A DNA stretch of 64,000 nt from Cyclaneusma minus (GCA_037179335.1 JAKZHN010000016.1:682001-746000), one strand, 5' to 3'; counted from the stretch's first letter, positions 12,983 to 24,187 are shown. Translations and numbers: made by a program. Notes: a model not told the origin generated them from the letters alone.

Positions 12983-13701
12983 TTACCTATCCGACACTCT
13001 GTTTAAACTTCCACTGCTAGAACGTGACAGGTCCGTGTCCACGCTCAAAAGAGCTAGCGCAGTCGGCTTATCGATAAGGCTGAGCCATTGATCTTCAAGT
13101 TCTTGCGCGCTCGAACAACAATTCACCCGTTGACCGTCCACAACATTCTTCACTCGCCAGTCGTCAATGACGCTGAGGCAAACGATTGAAGCAGAAGTTT
13201 GCTTTGCCAAGGAGATCCCAGCCCTGTTGAAATCGTCAGAAGTCTGAGACAACAGAAGCCGAGCCATTTCTTACGAGTTTTGCAGCCGTCAAGTCCCATC
13301 AAGCAACTGCTTTGAAGACTATGAACTTGCAGTAGGCGTCGTGGCTTGAGAGATCCAAAGCTGATCTCGCCGAGAGTCTGTCTGATCACAAGTATAATCC
13401 TGATAACTCTGAAGCTATCGAGGCCCAGCGCCGTCCATTCTGCCGAGACTCCTAGTCCTTCATACACGTAGCAAGTGCTCAGCTTCCAATTCGCCCTTAC
13501 CAGCCTCCCCGTCTCAGCGATCGCAGCTGGGGCTCCGCGCGCGGCTCCTCTGGATCTACACACCACGACCCAGTGGAACAAATGTACGAGGCAGGGTAGC
13601 ATGGCGCTGGAGCCCCGCAAACGAGCATGGTCAGTGGCGTGCAGATTGACGCGATCCAGGCTGTTGGTGTCAGATGAGTCAGGTATATTGTACGTAGGCA
13701 C
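12983..13701 (-). pseudogene. Possible carrier-protein (ACP/PCP-like) relic
   Basis: Weak call. The minus frame near 13440-13340 reads EWTALGLDSFRVIRIILVIR followed by QTLGEIS. The LGLDS core with a hydrophobic helix after it looks like a phosphopantetheine-attachment site of a PKS/NRPS carrier domain. A possible intron (GTAAGA...CAACAG, about 13276-13223) leads to another open segment without recognised domains, ending before a GTAAGC at 12983. No adenylation, ketosynthase or thioesterase motif is seen on either side, so a whole synthase is not present. It could be a decayed fragment or a chance match. The region 12082-12982 otherwise holds only the egt1 promoter and unsupported ORFs. Confidence 0.25.
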
Positions 13702-14749
13702 ACGTAGGGACTCGCCAAGCGCGGCCTAGCAAACCTTCGCCCGAGCAGCTGTGACGGAAGACGGGTTGGAGTTCAGCCTCTTCCGCTGGGAGTCCGTGCA
13801 GGCATTCCCCACCGCTCGAGATCCACGGATGCGCAGCCCTACCACGCCGGCTGCACATGATCGCTCACGGGAATCCCGGATTGAATTTGAAGGTGCAGAA
13901 TCTACGGTGCACAGTCCACAATCCCGGGTCTCACTTGCACCCAGCAAAAGATTGTTGCGTGCTTGGAGATGGCCGAGCTCGGTCATTCGCTGGGAGCATT
14001 CGCTGGGAGCTCGACTTCCCGCAGCTTGTGAGATCATGGCAACGCGACGCAAGCAGCTATGTTGGCGCGCACAGAATATTGACGTGCAGACCTCGACAGA
14101 CAACGAGGGAGGCGGCGCCAAGCGCTACATGTACTGCTAGTGTGGCGGCGTTTAGAGTTAGACGGAAGGGAAGTTACCCAACCTACCGCCATCACGGCCC
14201 TCGCGCTTGTTGAGTCGTTGCACTCATGATGCCGTAGTGCACTCGCCGGAATTGCTCGAAGGCCTTGGGCCGTCCTGGAGCGGAGCTCGGCCGAGCTTGA
14301 GCTCCTAGTATCAAAGGCCTCGTCGTCCTATGTCTGTTTTCAGCGGCCCCAACGGCTCGTCCTGCCAGCAGACCAACCACCGAAACCAGCCTCGTCTCCG
14401 GCCACTCGTGTTCAGATGGCTGCCCGTTGTGGCAAGCTCGTGTCCCAGCAGGTGCGTGGCTTCGACCAGAGCTGCCTAGCTGAGTATTCTGCTCTTTCTT
14501 TGCAAGATATAAGGTAGCATTGAGCCTGCGATCTTCTCTCCTCTTTCCTTCTCCAGTCAAGCACCGTTCTTCCCCAGACTGTCGTTCGTATATCTATCTG
14601 CCTCGTCCACCGTCTTTCAAAGCATCTCTCCATCTCTCCATCTTGCCCACATCAGCATCAGCATCTTATCCAGCTGTCATCTGCACTCTCTTGCCCGTAT
14701 TCTTACAGCCACCCACCTGCACCAACATTCCTCTGAGCCCATCGCCAGT
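13702..14749. other. Intergenic upstream of the PIR gene
   Basis: No gene supported. A direct repeat of ATTCGCTGGGAGC occurs twice in tandem near 13984-14009. The last 200 bp are pyrimidine-rich (CTTTCC, CATCTCTCCATC), typical of a fungal promoter/5' UTR just before a highly expressed gene. Confidence 0.4.
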
Positions 14750-15895
14750 ATGCTGTACAAGTCGACCATTGTTGTTGCCCTTGCAGCCGGCGCCCATTCC
14801 TGGCCCCAGATCATCGGCCGCGGCGGTGTCACTGCTCTCATCGCTCCTTCGCCCGCAGCCCCCAAGGATTACAAGTCCAGCTACTCTGGCAGCTTTGGTA
14901 TCGCTGTCATGAATGCAACCTCGGCCGCTGCCTGTCCTTCGTAAGTGCCGAGGAATGTACATCCGTTCCCATGGAATCGGTGCTAACGTCATTCCAGTGG
15001 AAAACCCCAAGCCACCAGCGCTGCCGACCCCGTTCAGGCATCTCCCGTTTCGTAAGTTGCCTCACCCTTCGAATACCCACCATTTTCTAACCGTCACAGT
15101 GGCCAACCCCAAGCCGCCACCACTGCCGCTGCCGTTGCACCAGTATCCCAAATCGGCGATGGACAGATCCAGGGCGCTACTGGTGTCATGACCGCCGGCA
15201 TGATCTCCATGATCAACGATGGTCAGATCCAGGCTCCTATCAGTCACGCGACCATGACCGTTGCGCCGGTCAGCGAGATATCCGACGGACAACCCCAAGC
15301 GCCCATGTCAACTGTCGCCCCTGTTTCCGAGATCAGTGACGGACAACCCCAAGCACCCAAATCCGCTGCCGCGCCCAAGTCCACTGCCGCACCAGTTTCT
15401 GAGATCGGTGATGGTCAGCCTCAGGTCCCCAAGTCATCTGCTACAGCAGTATCCGAAATCAGCGACGGACAACCTCAAGCGACCAACGCTACCAGCGCCG
15501 TCTCTCAGATCAATGATGGGCAACCCCAGGCGACCAGTACATCTGCCAAAGAAACCTGCGATCAGCCCGAGAACCCAATGATGCAGCTCGTTGCTTGCGC
15601 CGAGGAGGACACCCTGTCCATCACCCTCGACAATGGTGTTCTCCACGACAACAAGGGCCGCCAGGGTTACATTGCCTCCAACTATCAGTTCCAGTTCGAC
15701 CAGCCCCCTCAAGCCGGCGCTATCTACACTTCCGGTTTCACCGTGGCCAAGAACGGTTCCCTCGCCCTTGGTAACTCGACCGTTTTCTACCAATGCATGT
15801 CCGGCAATTTCTACAACCTTTACAACGAGAACTGGGCTCCCCAGTGCGAGCCCGTCGAGATTCAGACCCTCCAGCTCCAGACCTGCTCGAAGTAA
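14750..15895 (+). CDS. PIR-type cell-wall glycoprotein
   Basis: Three exons (14750-14940, 14998-15051, 15100-15895) give 346 residues. A signal peptide is clear (MLYKSTIVVALAAGAHS). The middle carries seven PIR-type repeats of the form VS-[EQ]-I-x-DGQ-[IP]-Q (for example VSQIGDGQIQ, VSEISDGQPQ), plus two partial GKPQ/GQPQ units. In yeast the Gln of this repeat is ester-linked to beta-1,3-glucan, fixing the protein alkali-labile to the wall. The C-terminal domain has four cysteines (CDQPENP, LVACAEED, YQCMSG, QCEPVEI), then a final QTCSK, as in Pir proteins. Both introns are phase 2 and fall at the same place before a G[KQ]PQA unit, so repeat growth probably copied the intron too. Expected role: wall cross-linking and stress tolerance. 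Confidence 0.88.
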
Positions 15896-17496
15896 GATGG
15901 CATCTGATGTCGAGCGGAGGCTGTGGAAAGATAGTGCAATGGCGAAGAGGCCTTTGTTAGGCTTGTAATGGCGGACATTGTCGTTGCGCCGCTTGCTTGT
16001 TGATACTTGCGTTCGAGCGTGTTATTATGGGCCTTGCTTGTCGTTGGCAGGCGAGCATAGCATTGCGTTCTTGTATAGTTTCGATGTGGATTTATGTTTA
16101 TGGTGATACGACTCTAGATTGGCCTTCGGGGGAAGCAATCGGCCGGCAACGGTGAAAGGAAGGCCTTCGGAGTTACGACGGTCCTTTCCCAGACGCGTTG
16201 AAATGGTTTGGGTTGAGGAGGATGGATCGGAACACAGGCGCGGCTGGAAACATGACGAAAATGAATAGCCTAGGATAGTTAATAGTAATTCAATGAGGCT
16301 CGAGTCGAGAGCAAAACATAGCTTCAACTGCAGCTCAGTGTTTGAAATCCGTTTACGGTTACAAGCGCAGTTGGGGGTTTGATAGAATAATGATAGGTCA
16401 TAGGGCTTGCAGGGAAGCTCCTGTTTCCGCGGCGCAGTGGTCTGAATCGCAGAAGAGATTTGAGGTGTCACACTGATATGCCGTGGAGAACCCCGCAGCG
16501 CATGTAGTACTGCATCTGCAGCATTTGGTCGAGGGGCAGACTCAAGGAAAAAGAAAAGAGAAAGTCTGGGACGGGGAGGCGAGGGCTGCCGGCTGGGGAA
16601 GCCGGGTTTGCTGGAATTGGATGACCTGAAGGAGATTGATCTCCTAGACCACGTGAATAAGGTACTTAGACCGAGGTAGATCTGGCCCTGGCTGATCAAC
16701 AGAATGCTAGCTATATATCCTTAGCCGCAGGAGCATATCTCAAATCGCCATGCAAGTCGCCTCCAGGAGCAGCTTTATCCCCGACGCTGGCCCGGGGGCT
16801 CCTGGACAACAACAAGCCAGGGGATATACAGCGGACTGCGCGGCTAGGGGGTACACGAAACAGAGGACCAGACCGAGGTGACTGACGGCATCGGAAGAGC
16901 AGGGCACCCGAACATGAACATGAAGCCTCAGAACAGCTGCGTAGATGAGGCCTTTGTGGAGAGGGTGCACTGGCGGTGCACATGAGGAGTGCATATGTAT
17001 CAGATAGTCAGAATCAATTCTGTCCTTCGGGACCCGGCTGTTTTAAGAGACTCTCTTCAGCCTTCTCAGCAGAGGAATAAATGTGCGGAAGGCCGGCTGT
17101 GAGCCTGTGATATTGAGCGGATGCCAAGAATTTCTTTTTTCGAAAGACAGCACAGGTGCACTCCACATAGTGTCTGCCTTTGCGCCGAGCACTGACCGCT
17201 TTCTTGCCCACCAAGCGCAGCCCAGCCATCACACCGCCGCAATCCCTCGCCATCTTATCGCTGCTGCGGAAAGGCGCATTCGCGACCTCACCGTCCGACA
17301 CTCGCAGTCCGACACTGTTGACCCACGATCCCCGAGTCCCCGCCGTGCTGCCTGCCGCCCCCAACTGGACCTCTCCATGCTTCCCCCGTTTCCGCCCAGT
17401 ACTCGTTGATACTCGAACAGCGACGTCGCCCGTCGCCCGTCTCTCGTCTTCCCCTCTGTCGCCAACATCCAGCCCCTACCCCCGTCAGCCAACGCC
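15896..17496. other. Intergenic, PIR 3' flank and transcription-factor promoter
   Basis: 1.6 kb without a supported gene. The longest ORF (224 codons, minus strand, 16025-16699) shows no domain, biased composition and no splice-consistent extension. The 17.1-17.5 kb part is C/T-rich and probably 5' UTR/promoter of the Zn2Cys6 gene. Confidence 0.4.
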
Positions 17497-20193
17497 ATGC
17501 TGTCGCCGCGCACCGCTGCTTCGGAGTCGCCAGCCTCCACCTCAACCACGAAGAGGTCATTTTCCGACTATATGGATCCGAGAGGTCCGCCGGTAGAGTC
17601 GTACGGCGCAACACAGGCGCCCAAGTCTAACGCAAATGGTGTACTCGACTCCGGCGCAATCAGCGTGACGGATCTCCGGAAAGCACAAGACGGCGGGAAG
17701 GCCACCAAGACGCGTTCCAACGTCGCCTGTGATATCTGCCGGAGAAACAAAACCAGATGCAACAACGACTCAAAATACAATCCTTGCGAGTCTTGTGTCA
17801 AGCACAATCGAGTATGCACATATAAGAGCCAGAGCGACGCAAGCAGGCCGAGAGACTCGAGTATCTCCGCTGCTATTAAACGGGAGAGCGAAGGCGAACC
17901 CAGAAAAAGGTCGAGGCGACAGGACGCCGACAGTGCGCGGCGTCCCAGTCACAAAGTCGGAGAGGATGGGTTGGATTGGTCTGTCATAACCTCACCACTC
18001 CTGGAAGACCTTCTCGGCATCTATTTTGAGCACTTTGTCACCGAGCTGCTCTTTTCGCACCGGATGAGACTCGCAGAGAACCTACGAGAACTCATCGAGG
18101 CCCATCAACAAGAAGATACAGCAGTGGCCCCTGGCCCTCGAGACATGAAACTGGTGCTGCTTGGTGTTCTTACTCTTACCGCTCGATACCATCCGGACTT
18201 GATCGAGCGCTACTCTCCATCAAAGGACAAACCGATTCATGCCTCGGAACATTTTAAGAGAGCACTCTGCACTTGTTTGGGCTCCTTTGCTGATATGGTG
18301 CGCAATCCGTCGGTCGAGAAAATCCAGGCTCTGCTCATGCTAGCTGATTACGAGTCGATACAATTACGCGTAAGAGAAGCCTGGATGTACCTAGTGTTCG
18401 CTACGGGAATGGCTCAAACCGCAGGTCTTCAAGGCCTGGACCGACCAACGACTGGTAAACCGACGGGGATTTTCAACAATAAGGGTCGGATTGTCGAGCC
18501 CGAAACTAAACAGCGAAATCTGAGTCCTATTGAGAAGGAGATCCGTGGGCGAACGTTTTGGTCCTGCGCTCAGCTGGAGAGACACCTTTGCAATTCCCTT
18601 GACCGACTAAAGATAATCAACATAGATGAGATCGTCACTCAGCTGCCGTGCGCGGAAGAACATTTTTCGTTTGGGGATGCCTGCCATACGGAGTTCTTGG
18701 GACAGCTCGATGAGCACCTTCGTCATTCCATCAACCATGCGAGAGCCGAGGAGAGTATTGTATCAGACACTGGTAATGAAGGCGCTTTGATCAGATCCCA
18801 CATCGAGTTGGTAGCGATCTGGGCCGATATCCGTCTCTACAGCCTCAATGGCGGAAGGAAGCTGGACCGCCAGATTCCGCCTTGGGACAAAAGGAGCCTT
18901 TGGTTCAAGTTGCACGAGAAATTGCGGGACTTTCACCAATCCTTGAAGTCGAAATCGGCCTACTCGCTCGAGAAGCTGAAGACCCGCCTCAACTACTATC
19001 AAGCCACCGCTTCCACATATGTGTCTATGCAAATACTTTACTACCTATGTCTCATTTACCTTCACAGACAGTACGTGCCATGGATCGCAAACTGCAGCGG
19101 ACCCAAGGGTCCCATAGACGCACCAAAGCTGCCGTCGGACGAGTTCCCGCCTCCGGATCCGAAATACTGGGAGGACAGCGCCAAACAGCTGTTCCAGGCA
19201 GCTGCGAATATCATAGAAATCGCCTCCGTATGTCAGCGCGCGCAGAAGCTCCCGGAGTCCTACACAAACACATGGGCTATCTATACGGCAGGATTCTGTG
19301 GAGTGTATGCCGTCCACTTCCCGCACATGGACCTCGATTCTACATTCGTGCCCGACGGAGAGATGGAGCCGAAGTACCGCGAGGGTCGTCTCCAAATTCC
19401 GGCAAAGCTAGCATTTTTCATTCTCAAGCAGATGAAGCCACGGACACAGATAAGCGAATCCATGCTCCGCTTATTGGACTCCCAGGATCTCTATTATGTG
19501 AACGTCCACAAGGATTTCAGGGACTTGGAAGGTGGTGGCATATCCGATTACTCGAGGGTTCAGTATACTCAGGATGAGCCGAGTACCGATGAGCCTGAGG
19601 AGCTTGCACGCAACGGTTCGGAAGCCACAGAATTCGCATCGAGAGCGAGTACCTCCGAGCTTACTCTGGGACAGCCGGTGAAAGAGGAGCCTGCGGCACT
19701 GAATCAGGAGAAACCGTGGCCGGCCGTGAACGCCCCACTCCGCGATACGCAGCCTGTCGATGCTCATGCCATCAATGGTGGTGGTAATGGATATCATGCG
19801 AGTTCGCCATACCGGCACAACCAGATCTCTTGCCAGGGGAGCGTAAGCCACATGAGCAACTTTGGGCCCCGGCATCAGCCTCGGAACAGCACACTTGGTG
19901 GCTACACCGGAGCGCAGCCTCTCAGTACACATAGCGAGTCTCTTCAAATGGAGAACTACAAAAGGTACGCCTCTGAACATTCTGGCTCGTTCAAATCGGT
20001 GGCGGAGAAAAAGGAGGACTACGTCGCTGCGAATTTGTTCCCATGGTCAGAATTTTCGGACGTAACGGCTTTCCCGGAGGTTTATAACGAAGTCAATGAG
20101 TACATGCAATATCCGGTGTCAGATGGATACGACTCCGTCGGCCCATGGCCGTACGCGGCTCATATTCCAAATGTCGGATTGAGTCACCAGTGA
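17497..20193 (+). CDS. Zn(II)2Cys6 fungal transcription factor
   Basis: A single-exon gene of 898 residues. The binuclear zinc cluster is at about residues 76-105 with spacing C-x2-C-x6-C-x8-C-x2-C-x6-C (CDICRRNKTRC, then CESCVKHNRVC). A basic linker follows (RKRSRRQ). The middle (about 160-680) is the fungal-specific transcription-factor homology domain, with helical segments such as LLMLADYESIQLRVREAW and the family-typical GRTFWSCAQLER. The tail is Ser/Pro/acid-rich and ends in aromatic/acidic motifs suited to activation. It binds CGG-type triplets by analogy. I do not recognise the specific regulon, and its neighbours (a PIR gene, a transposon island) do not tell. The start is the first ATG, after a pyrimidine-rich leader. 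Confidence 0.9.
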   Translation: MLSPRTAASESPASTSTTKRSFSDYMDPRGPPVESYGATQAPKSNANGVLDSGAISVTDLRKAQDGGKATKTRSNVACDICRRNKTRCNNDSKYNPCESCVKHNRVCTYKSQSDASRPRDSSISAAIKRESEGEPRKRSRRQDADSARRPSHKVGEDGLDWSVITSPLLEDLLGIYFEHFVTELLFSHRMRLAENLRELIEAHQQEDTAVAPGPRDMKLVLLGVLTLTARYHPDLIERYSPSKDKPIHASEHFKRALCTCLGSFADMVRNPSVEKIQALLMLADYESIQLRVREAWMYLVFATGMAQTAGLQGLDRPTTGKPTGIFNNKGRIVEPETKQRNLSPIEKEIRGRTFWSCAQLERHLCNSLDRLKIINIDEIVTQLPCAEEHFSFGDACHTEFLGQLDEHLRHSINHARAEESIVSDTGNEGALIRSHIELVAIWADIRLYSLNGGRKLDRQIPPWDKRSLWFKLHEKLRDFHQSLKSKSAYSLEKLKTRLNYYQATASTYVSMQILYYLCLIYLHRQYVPWIANCSGPKGPIDAPKLPSDEFPPPDPKYWEDSAKQLFQAAANIIEIASVCQRAQKLPESYTNTWAIYTAGFCGVYAVHFPHMDLDSTFVPDGEMEPKYREGRLQIPAKLAFFILKQMKPRTQISESMLRLLDSQDLYYVNVHKDFRDLEGGGISDYSRVQYTQDEPSTDEPEELARNGSEATEFASRASTSELTLGQPVKEEPAALNQEKPWPAVNAPLRDTQPVDAHAINGGGNGYHASSPYRHNQISCQGSVSHMSNFGPRHQPRNSTLGGYTGAQPLSTHSESLQMENYKRYASEHSGSFKSVAEKKEDYVAANLFPWSEFSDVTAFPEVYNEVNEYMQYPVSDGYDSVGPWPYAAHIPNVGLSHQ

Positions 20194-21606
20194 CTAGGTA
20201 CCTACGCAGAGTATGATTTTGGAGCTTGCATCTGGACGGAGAAATGGAGTTTTGGCTCATCCTGCATTCTTCCAAGCCAGGGGGAGGGAATGGATAAAGC
20301 TTCTGTCGCGTTTCCGGCCTTCCGGGCGGCAGTCTCATGTCTAAATACCTACTGTTGCTGGTACTCATTATCTTTACACGTCGCTTTTCTTCTGTCTTTC
20401 GATACTTGGCCTATTTCCAGCCAAGGGTGTGGCTTGGTCCGATATTTTTTGGATGCGTTTTATGCCTAACGAATCAAACGAGCATGTTCACGTCGTGTCG
20501 CTTCTCACACGTCGGCTTGTTGTTCTCTTCGTCGTGCCTGGGCAGCTTGGTATCTCTTGCAGCTTATCCATGAGTGGCTCTGTCATAGTCTGCGCCCCCT
20601 CTCGAATTCCCATATTCTGCCACATTAGCGATATTACTTTGTTGTTGGCGAGAGTTGCGAACTCTACGGATCTGAATATCGATGGGGACGAAGCATGATA
20701 CACGCAATATATGCATGAATATCTGGAGTACTCTGAAGAGACGATCAGCAGAAAACACGATCGGGTCTGAGGCCTTGATTGAATGCAACTGTGCACTGGT
20801 ATGTCGAACAGTTAACAGAAATCAACATCATTATCTGTCTTATGCACCATGTCCCCTCGGTTCGATCACCATGAAAAGGTCTGTCCATCGAGTGGTAGGG
20901 ATGTACCAATACTCAGTAGCCGACCTTTATCATATGTTGGCAATATTGCCATCGAAGCTTGTCGGTAGCTTCTTACTTTTGTTCAAACACACGAGGCACA
21001 TTGAATGGACGTTTTGGTGAAGCAGCATCTGACTTCATTTCAGATGTGTATTGTGTCAGAACAGGCCTGAACATAAGGGTGCGTCAGAGCGGTATGCCGT
21101 TGATTTCGTACATATCATTCTCCAATTTTTGGGTAAATATTACAAGCACGTTGAGCAACGATGTGAAGACTCGTACCAAGATTTAGCGAATTGACAAGAC
21201 TCCTGCACTGGCTGTAGTAGGTAAGCAAGAAGGATTCGAGAATAAAATGAGGGGATTTGAAACAGAAAACATATGTGGAAAACTTGAAACTATACGGCAG
21301 AACCATACCTTATGTGATACTCTAATCTGTGGAACCCAGAGAAACCAGGACTCCAGAAGTGACACTGAAATGATATCTGAATGCTCCATTGGAGATTAGC
21401 CAGAAATCCCTCTCGCTCAAGAGCTTTCAGTCCACTATCCAGTGGTTACTGGTCTTTCTTTCCCCATCTCAAAACCCTGTAATCGTATTTTCCGCTTCTC
21501 ATCTGTCATACAACACCAACTGAAATACTGCAAGAGCAACAGTGATGAGTGTCCCCATAATAGTCATGATTATAGTCTCCCTCCTTTCTCTGCACATCAA
21601 AATACC
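20194..21606. other. Intergenic, nothing recognised
   Basis: 1.4 kb between the regulator gene and the TIR element. Several short ORFs, none with a domain or splice logic. GC content falls toward the right, into the AT-rich island. Confidence 0.4.
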
Positions 21607-21612
21607 TAGGTA

Positions 21613-22391
21613 CCTTAGCGGAAGGGGGATATCTGGAACTACGGTGTCGATACGGTATTTTAAAATTAAACGGTGTTAATACTATTGCGCAATTAAAATT
21701 AGTTATGCCACTATAAAACCATTATTTTTATTTAATGAATAATAGTGGCACAATTAATATTAATTGGGCTATTATAAAACCATTATTATTTTGCAATCAA
21801 TTATTTCTATACAATTGCGCAATTATAGTTCTACTTTATAGCCATTGCTGGCTGCAAATTTAAAGCTATTTACAGCTATTAAGCAGCCAAGCAGCCAAGC
21901 AGCCAAGCAGCAGCAGCAGCAGCAGCATGTTTGCGCAGCAGCCACTGGCTGCAAACTTGAAGCTATTCACAGCTGCCAGCTACCAGCTGCCAGACAATTA
22001 GCAGCAGCAGCAGCAGTAGCAGCATGTTTGCGCAGCAGCTAATAGCTATGGCTGCTTGTATAGCTATTGGCTGAGAATAGCTAGTTTATATAGTAATTTT
22101 TTAAAATATATAGTATCATTCAAATGCTGTAATAGTGTAATAGTAAATATAAATACTTGTAAATTGTAAATTGTAAAAAAAAATATATATATATATATAG
22201 GCTATAGATTCGAATTCAAATAAAGGCAATAGGTATTTTTGGAATTTTTTAAAAATAGCGGTTGCAAATATATAATAGTAGCTGCCATCAGAGACGGAAT
22301 CAATACCGTCGTATTTTTTTTCTTTCAACATTGCAACCGGTGGCGCAACTGTGTCTACACCGTAACTCCAAATCCCCCCGCTCCGCTAAGG
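21613..22391. mobile_element. 779-bp TIR element (MITE-like), RIP-degraded
   Basis: Both ends read inward as CCTTAGCGGA, then a G-run, then GGA-TACGGTGT: about 35 bp of imperfect terminal inverted repeat (left 21613-21647, right arm ending at 22391). The element is flanked on both sides by TAGGTA (21607-21612 and 22392-22397), which contains the TA target site used by Tc1/mariner/pogo-type transposases. No transposase ORF is present. The inside is very AT-rich with duplicated segments that differ mainly by C-to-T and G-to-A changes, as repeat-induced point mutation leaves. The class II, non-autonomous call is from the ends only; the superfamily is inferred from the TA. Confidence 0.72.
21845..22040 (+). 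repeat. Two-copy tandem duplication with (AGC)n core inside the TIR element
   Basis: Two direct copies of about 95-100 bp. Each starts CTGGCTGCAAA-TT-AAGCTATT, continues into AGCAGC microsatellite, and ends AGCATGTTTGCGCAGCAGC. Copy 1 carries extra AAGCAGCC units. Differences such as TTTAAAG/CTTGAAG and TTTAC/TTCAC are transitions. These GC-bearing islands contrast sharply with the surrounding 80% AT sequence. Confidence 0.75.
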
Positions 22392-22397
22392 TAGGTA

Positions 22398-23294
22398 GTC
22401 GCGGCATTCGGAATATATGCAGTAGCGCTATTTGAAGCCGCCGAGCTCGTCACGCTCTGGCTAATAATAACAGTACCTAGTCTCCACTACAGACACAGCC
22501 GTAGAACTAGATGACAAACGACTAGATGACGCAGGATCAGATGGCGCAGAAGTCGAATGTGACGCAGAAGTCGAAGATACGAGCCCTGCGCTAGTGTCCG
22601 CGGGCTGTAGAAAGGGTCGAGCTTTGCGAAGAAGTCCGGATGGTGGCCGTTGTAGTCTCTATGACGGCTGTGGGCTTGTGGCCGGAGAAGAGCTCAATGG
22701 CGTGAAGCTTGTCGTCGATGAAGGAGAGCTCAAGCTAGAAGAAAACGCCGAAGTCGAGCTGGTACTGGCAAACGAGGTAATATCGCTGCTCATAGAAGCA
22801 TGAGCTTCCATCTGAAGATGTCACAGTAGATAGAACAATATCAGACGAACTTCCTTGTGTACTGATCAACATTGTTGACGTTGCCGAAGTAGCCGTGAAA
22901 TCACTTATATCCAACGTCCCGCATTGAGACATGATATTGGTCTTGCAATCATTCTGTGCCAGCGAATCATTCGGAGAGTCTGCAATACAATTCGCATATG
23001 CCTGCTGGCAAATAAAGGAGAACATGCTGACTGTATAGGCTAGCAGATACGGAGCAGAGCCGTTCGATCATGTACCCTACACGAGTATGCCAAGCTGTCG
23101 ATAGCGCAGGTATTTTAGTTGGGATCTTGCAAACACAGTACGTTGCAGGCATTTTCTTCGCCATTGCACCATGAGGCCTTGATAGTGTCCTCGACTGAGG
23201 ACGGATCGAGGGTGATATAACTGATATTCTGGGTGAGGACTGTAGTGATAATGCTTAAGAAGACCAGGGTGAGGGAAGTTGGAAGCGAGAACAT
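22398..23294 (-). pseudogene. Decayed small secreted cysteine-rich protein (DUF7707-like)
   Basis: Reading from ATG 23294, a good signal peptide (MFSLPTSLTLVFLSIITTVLTQ) is followed by KASWCNGEENACNVLCLQDP, the N-terminal motif of DUF7707 secreted proteins. An in-frame TAA follows. The next parts are recognisable only with frame changes: NTCAIDSLAYSC, a second stop (TGA where the family has a Cys codon), then SAPYLLAYTVSMFSFICQQA and CIADSPNDSLAQNDC. A Ser/Thr-rich stretch comes next, with further frame breaks, and the usual C-terminal anchor is lost where the TIR element begins. Several independent lesions argue for a pseudogene rather than missed introns, though introns cannot be fully excluded. 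Function of the family is unknown. Confidence 0.65.
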
Positions 23295-23602
23295 AACGCT
23301 GGTGTGATGGAGCCGCTTTGAAAGGTATTGGCGTTAGACTGTTTTAGGCCAATATTGTGCGTGGTACAGGAATTTAATATAAGGAGCATTGAAAAAGCAA
23401 ACTCGAAACAAAACAGGGGGACGAAGAAATTTCGAGCCTCTTTATGGTGTTGATCTAGGCCAGCAGCCCCCAATAATGGGGCTACCACGAGACCCAGCCG
23501 CAAATATATAACTAGCAGTGTCGAAGTCAAGCACCGGGGCCCAAATGGTACAGTGTTATGAAGAAGAAGTCTGAATACGGCCTAAGACCAGTGGGTCACG
23601 GG

Positions 23603-23745
23603 TGAAATACTCCAAGTCACCTGAAAGACTCCCGATCACCTGGGTGCTGGAATACTTTCAAAGTGCTTGGAATATTCTGAACCACTTGAGATATTCTCAA
23701 TCATCTGGAATACTTTTGATCACTTGAAATGCTCCCGGTTAATTG
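23603..23745 (+). repeat. 19-bp-period degenerate tandem array A
   Basis: About seven units, each 19 bp, for example TGGAATATTCTGAACCACT, TGAGATATTCTCAATCATC, TGGAATACTTTTGATCACT, TGAAATACTCCAAGTCACC. Units agree in the TGRAATAYTC and ATCACY parts and differ freely elsewhere, but the spacing stays at 19. It lies between the decayed secreted-protein gene and the 3' end of the Kar9-like gene. Confidence 0.8.
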
Positions 23746-24187
23746 GGCAATTTACAGTCATACAGGCACTATAGACTATATTCAGGCATCTTTCGTCCCA
23801 CTGTACTTGTATGCATCACAATTCACAACAAGGCTGTCAAGAAGCAATTCACAGCACAGCCCCAGCCACTGTGACAGCTCATTAATCACCCGCAAGCAGA
23901 ATTACAAATTTCTACTCGATGCGTGCACTTCTGTATTAACAGCAGCCACCGGTTTGTCAGCTTTCTGAAGCGACGCCGGCACCAGCAAGTCTAGTATGTA
24001 GGCAAGAGCCGAATCTAGGTGCAAACCGAGCCAGACAAGTAGCTCTGTGCGCCCAAAACCCATGAAGCCCAGGGGATATCATAGCAAAGCAATGCAGCGC
24101 GTGCAAGTTCCCAGCATCCTTCATATAGAAACGCCTTTGTCCATGCCCTTTGCAAATGCGTGTTATGTACTGTGAAGACCCACGCGC

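Noticed and set aside
13751..14140. Overlapping ORFs on both strands (about 130 codons each)
   Set aside because: Mutual shadows in GC-rich intergenic DNA; no family resemblance.
16025..16699. 224-codon minus-strand ORF
   Set aside because: No domain, no signal or splice logic, composition like shadow frames; intergenic between two well-supported genes.
20850..20880. TCGGTTCGATCACC resembling a tRNA T-arm
   Set aside because: No acceptor, D- or anticodon arm can be built around it.
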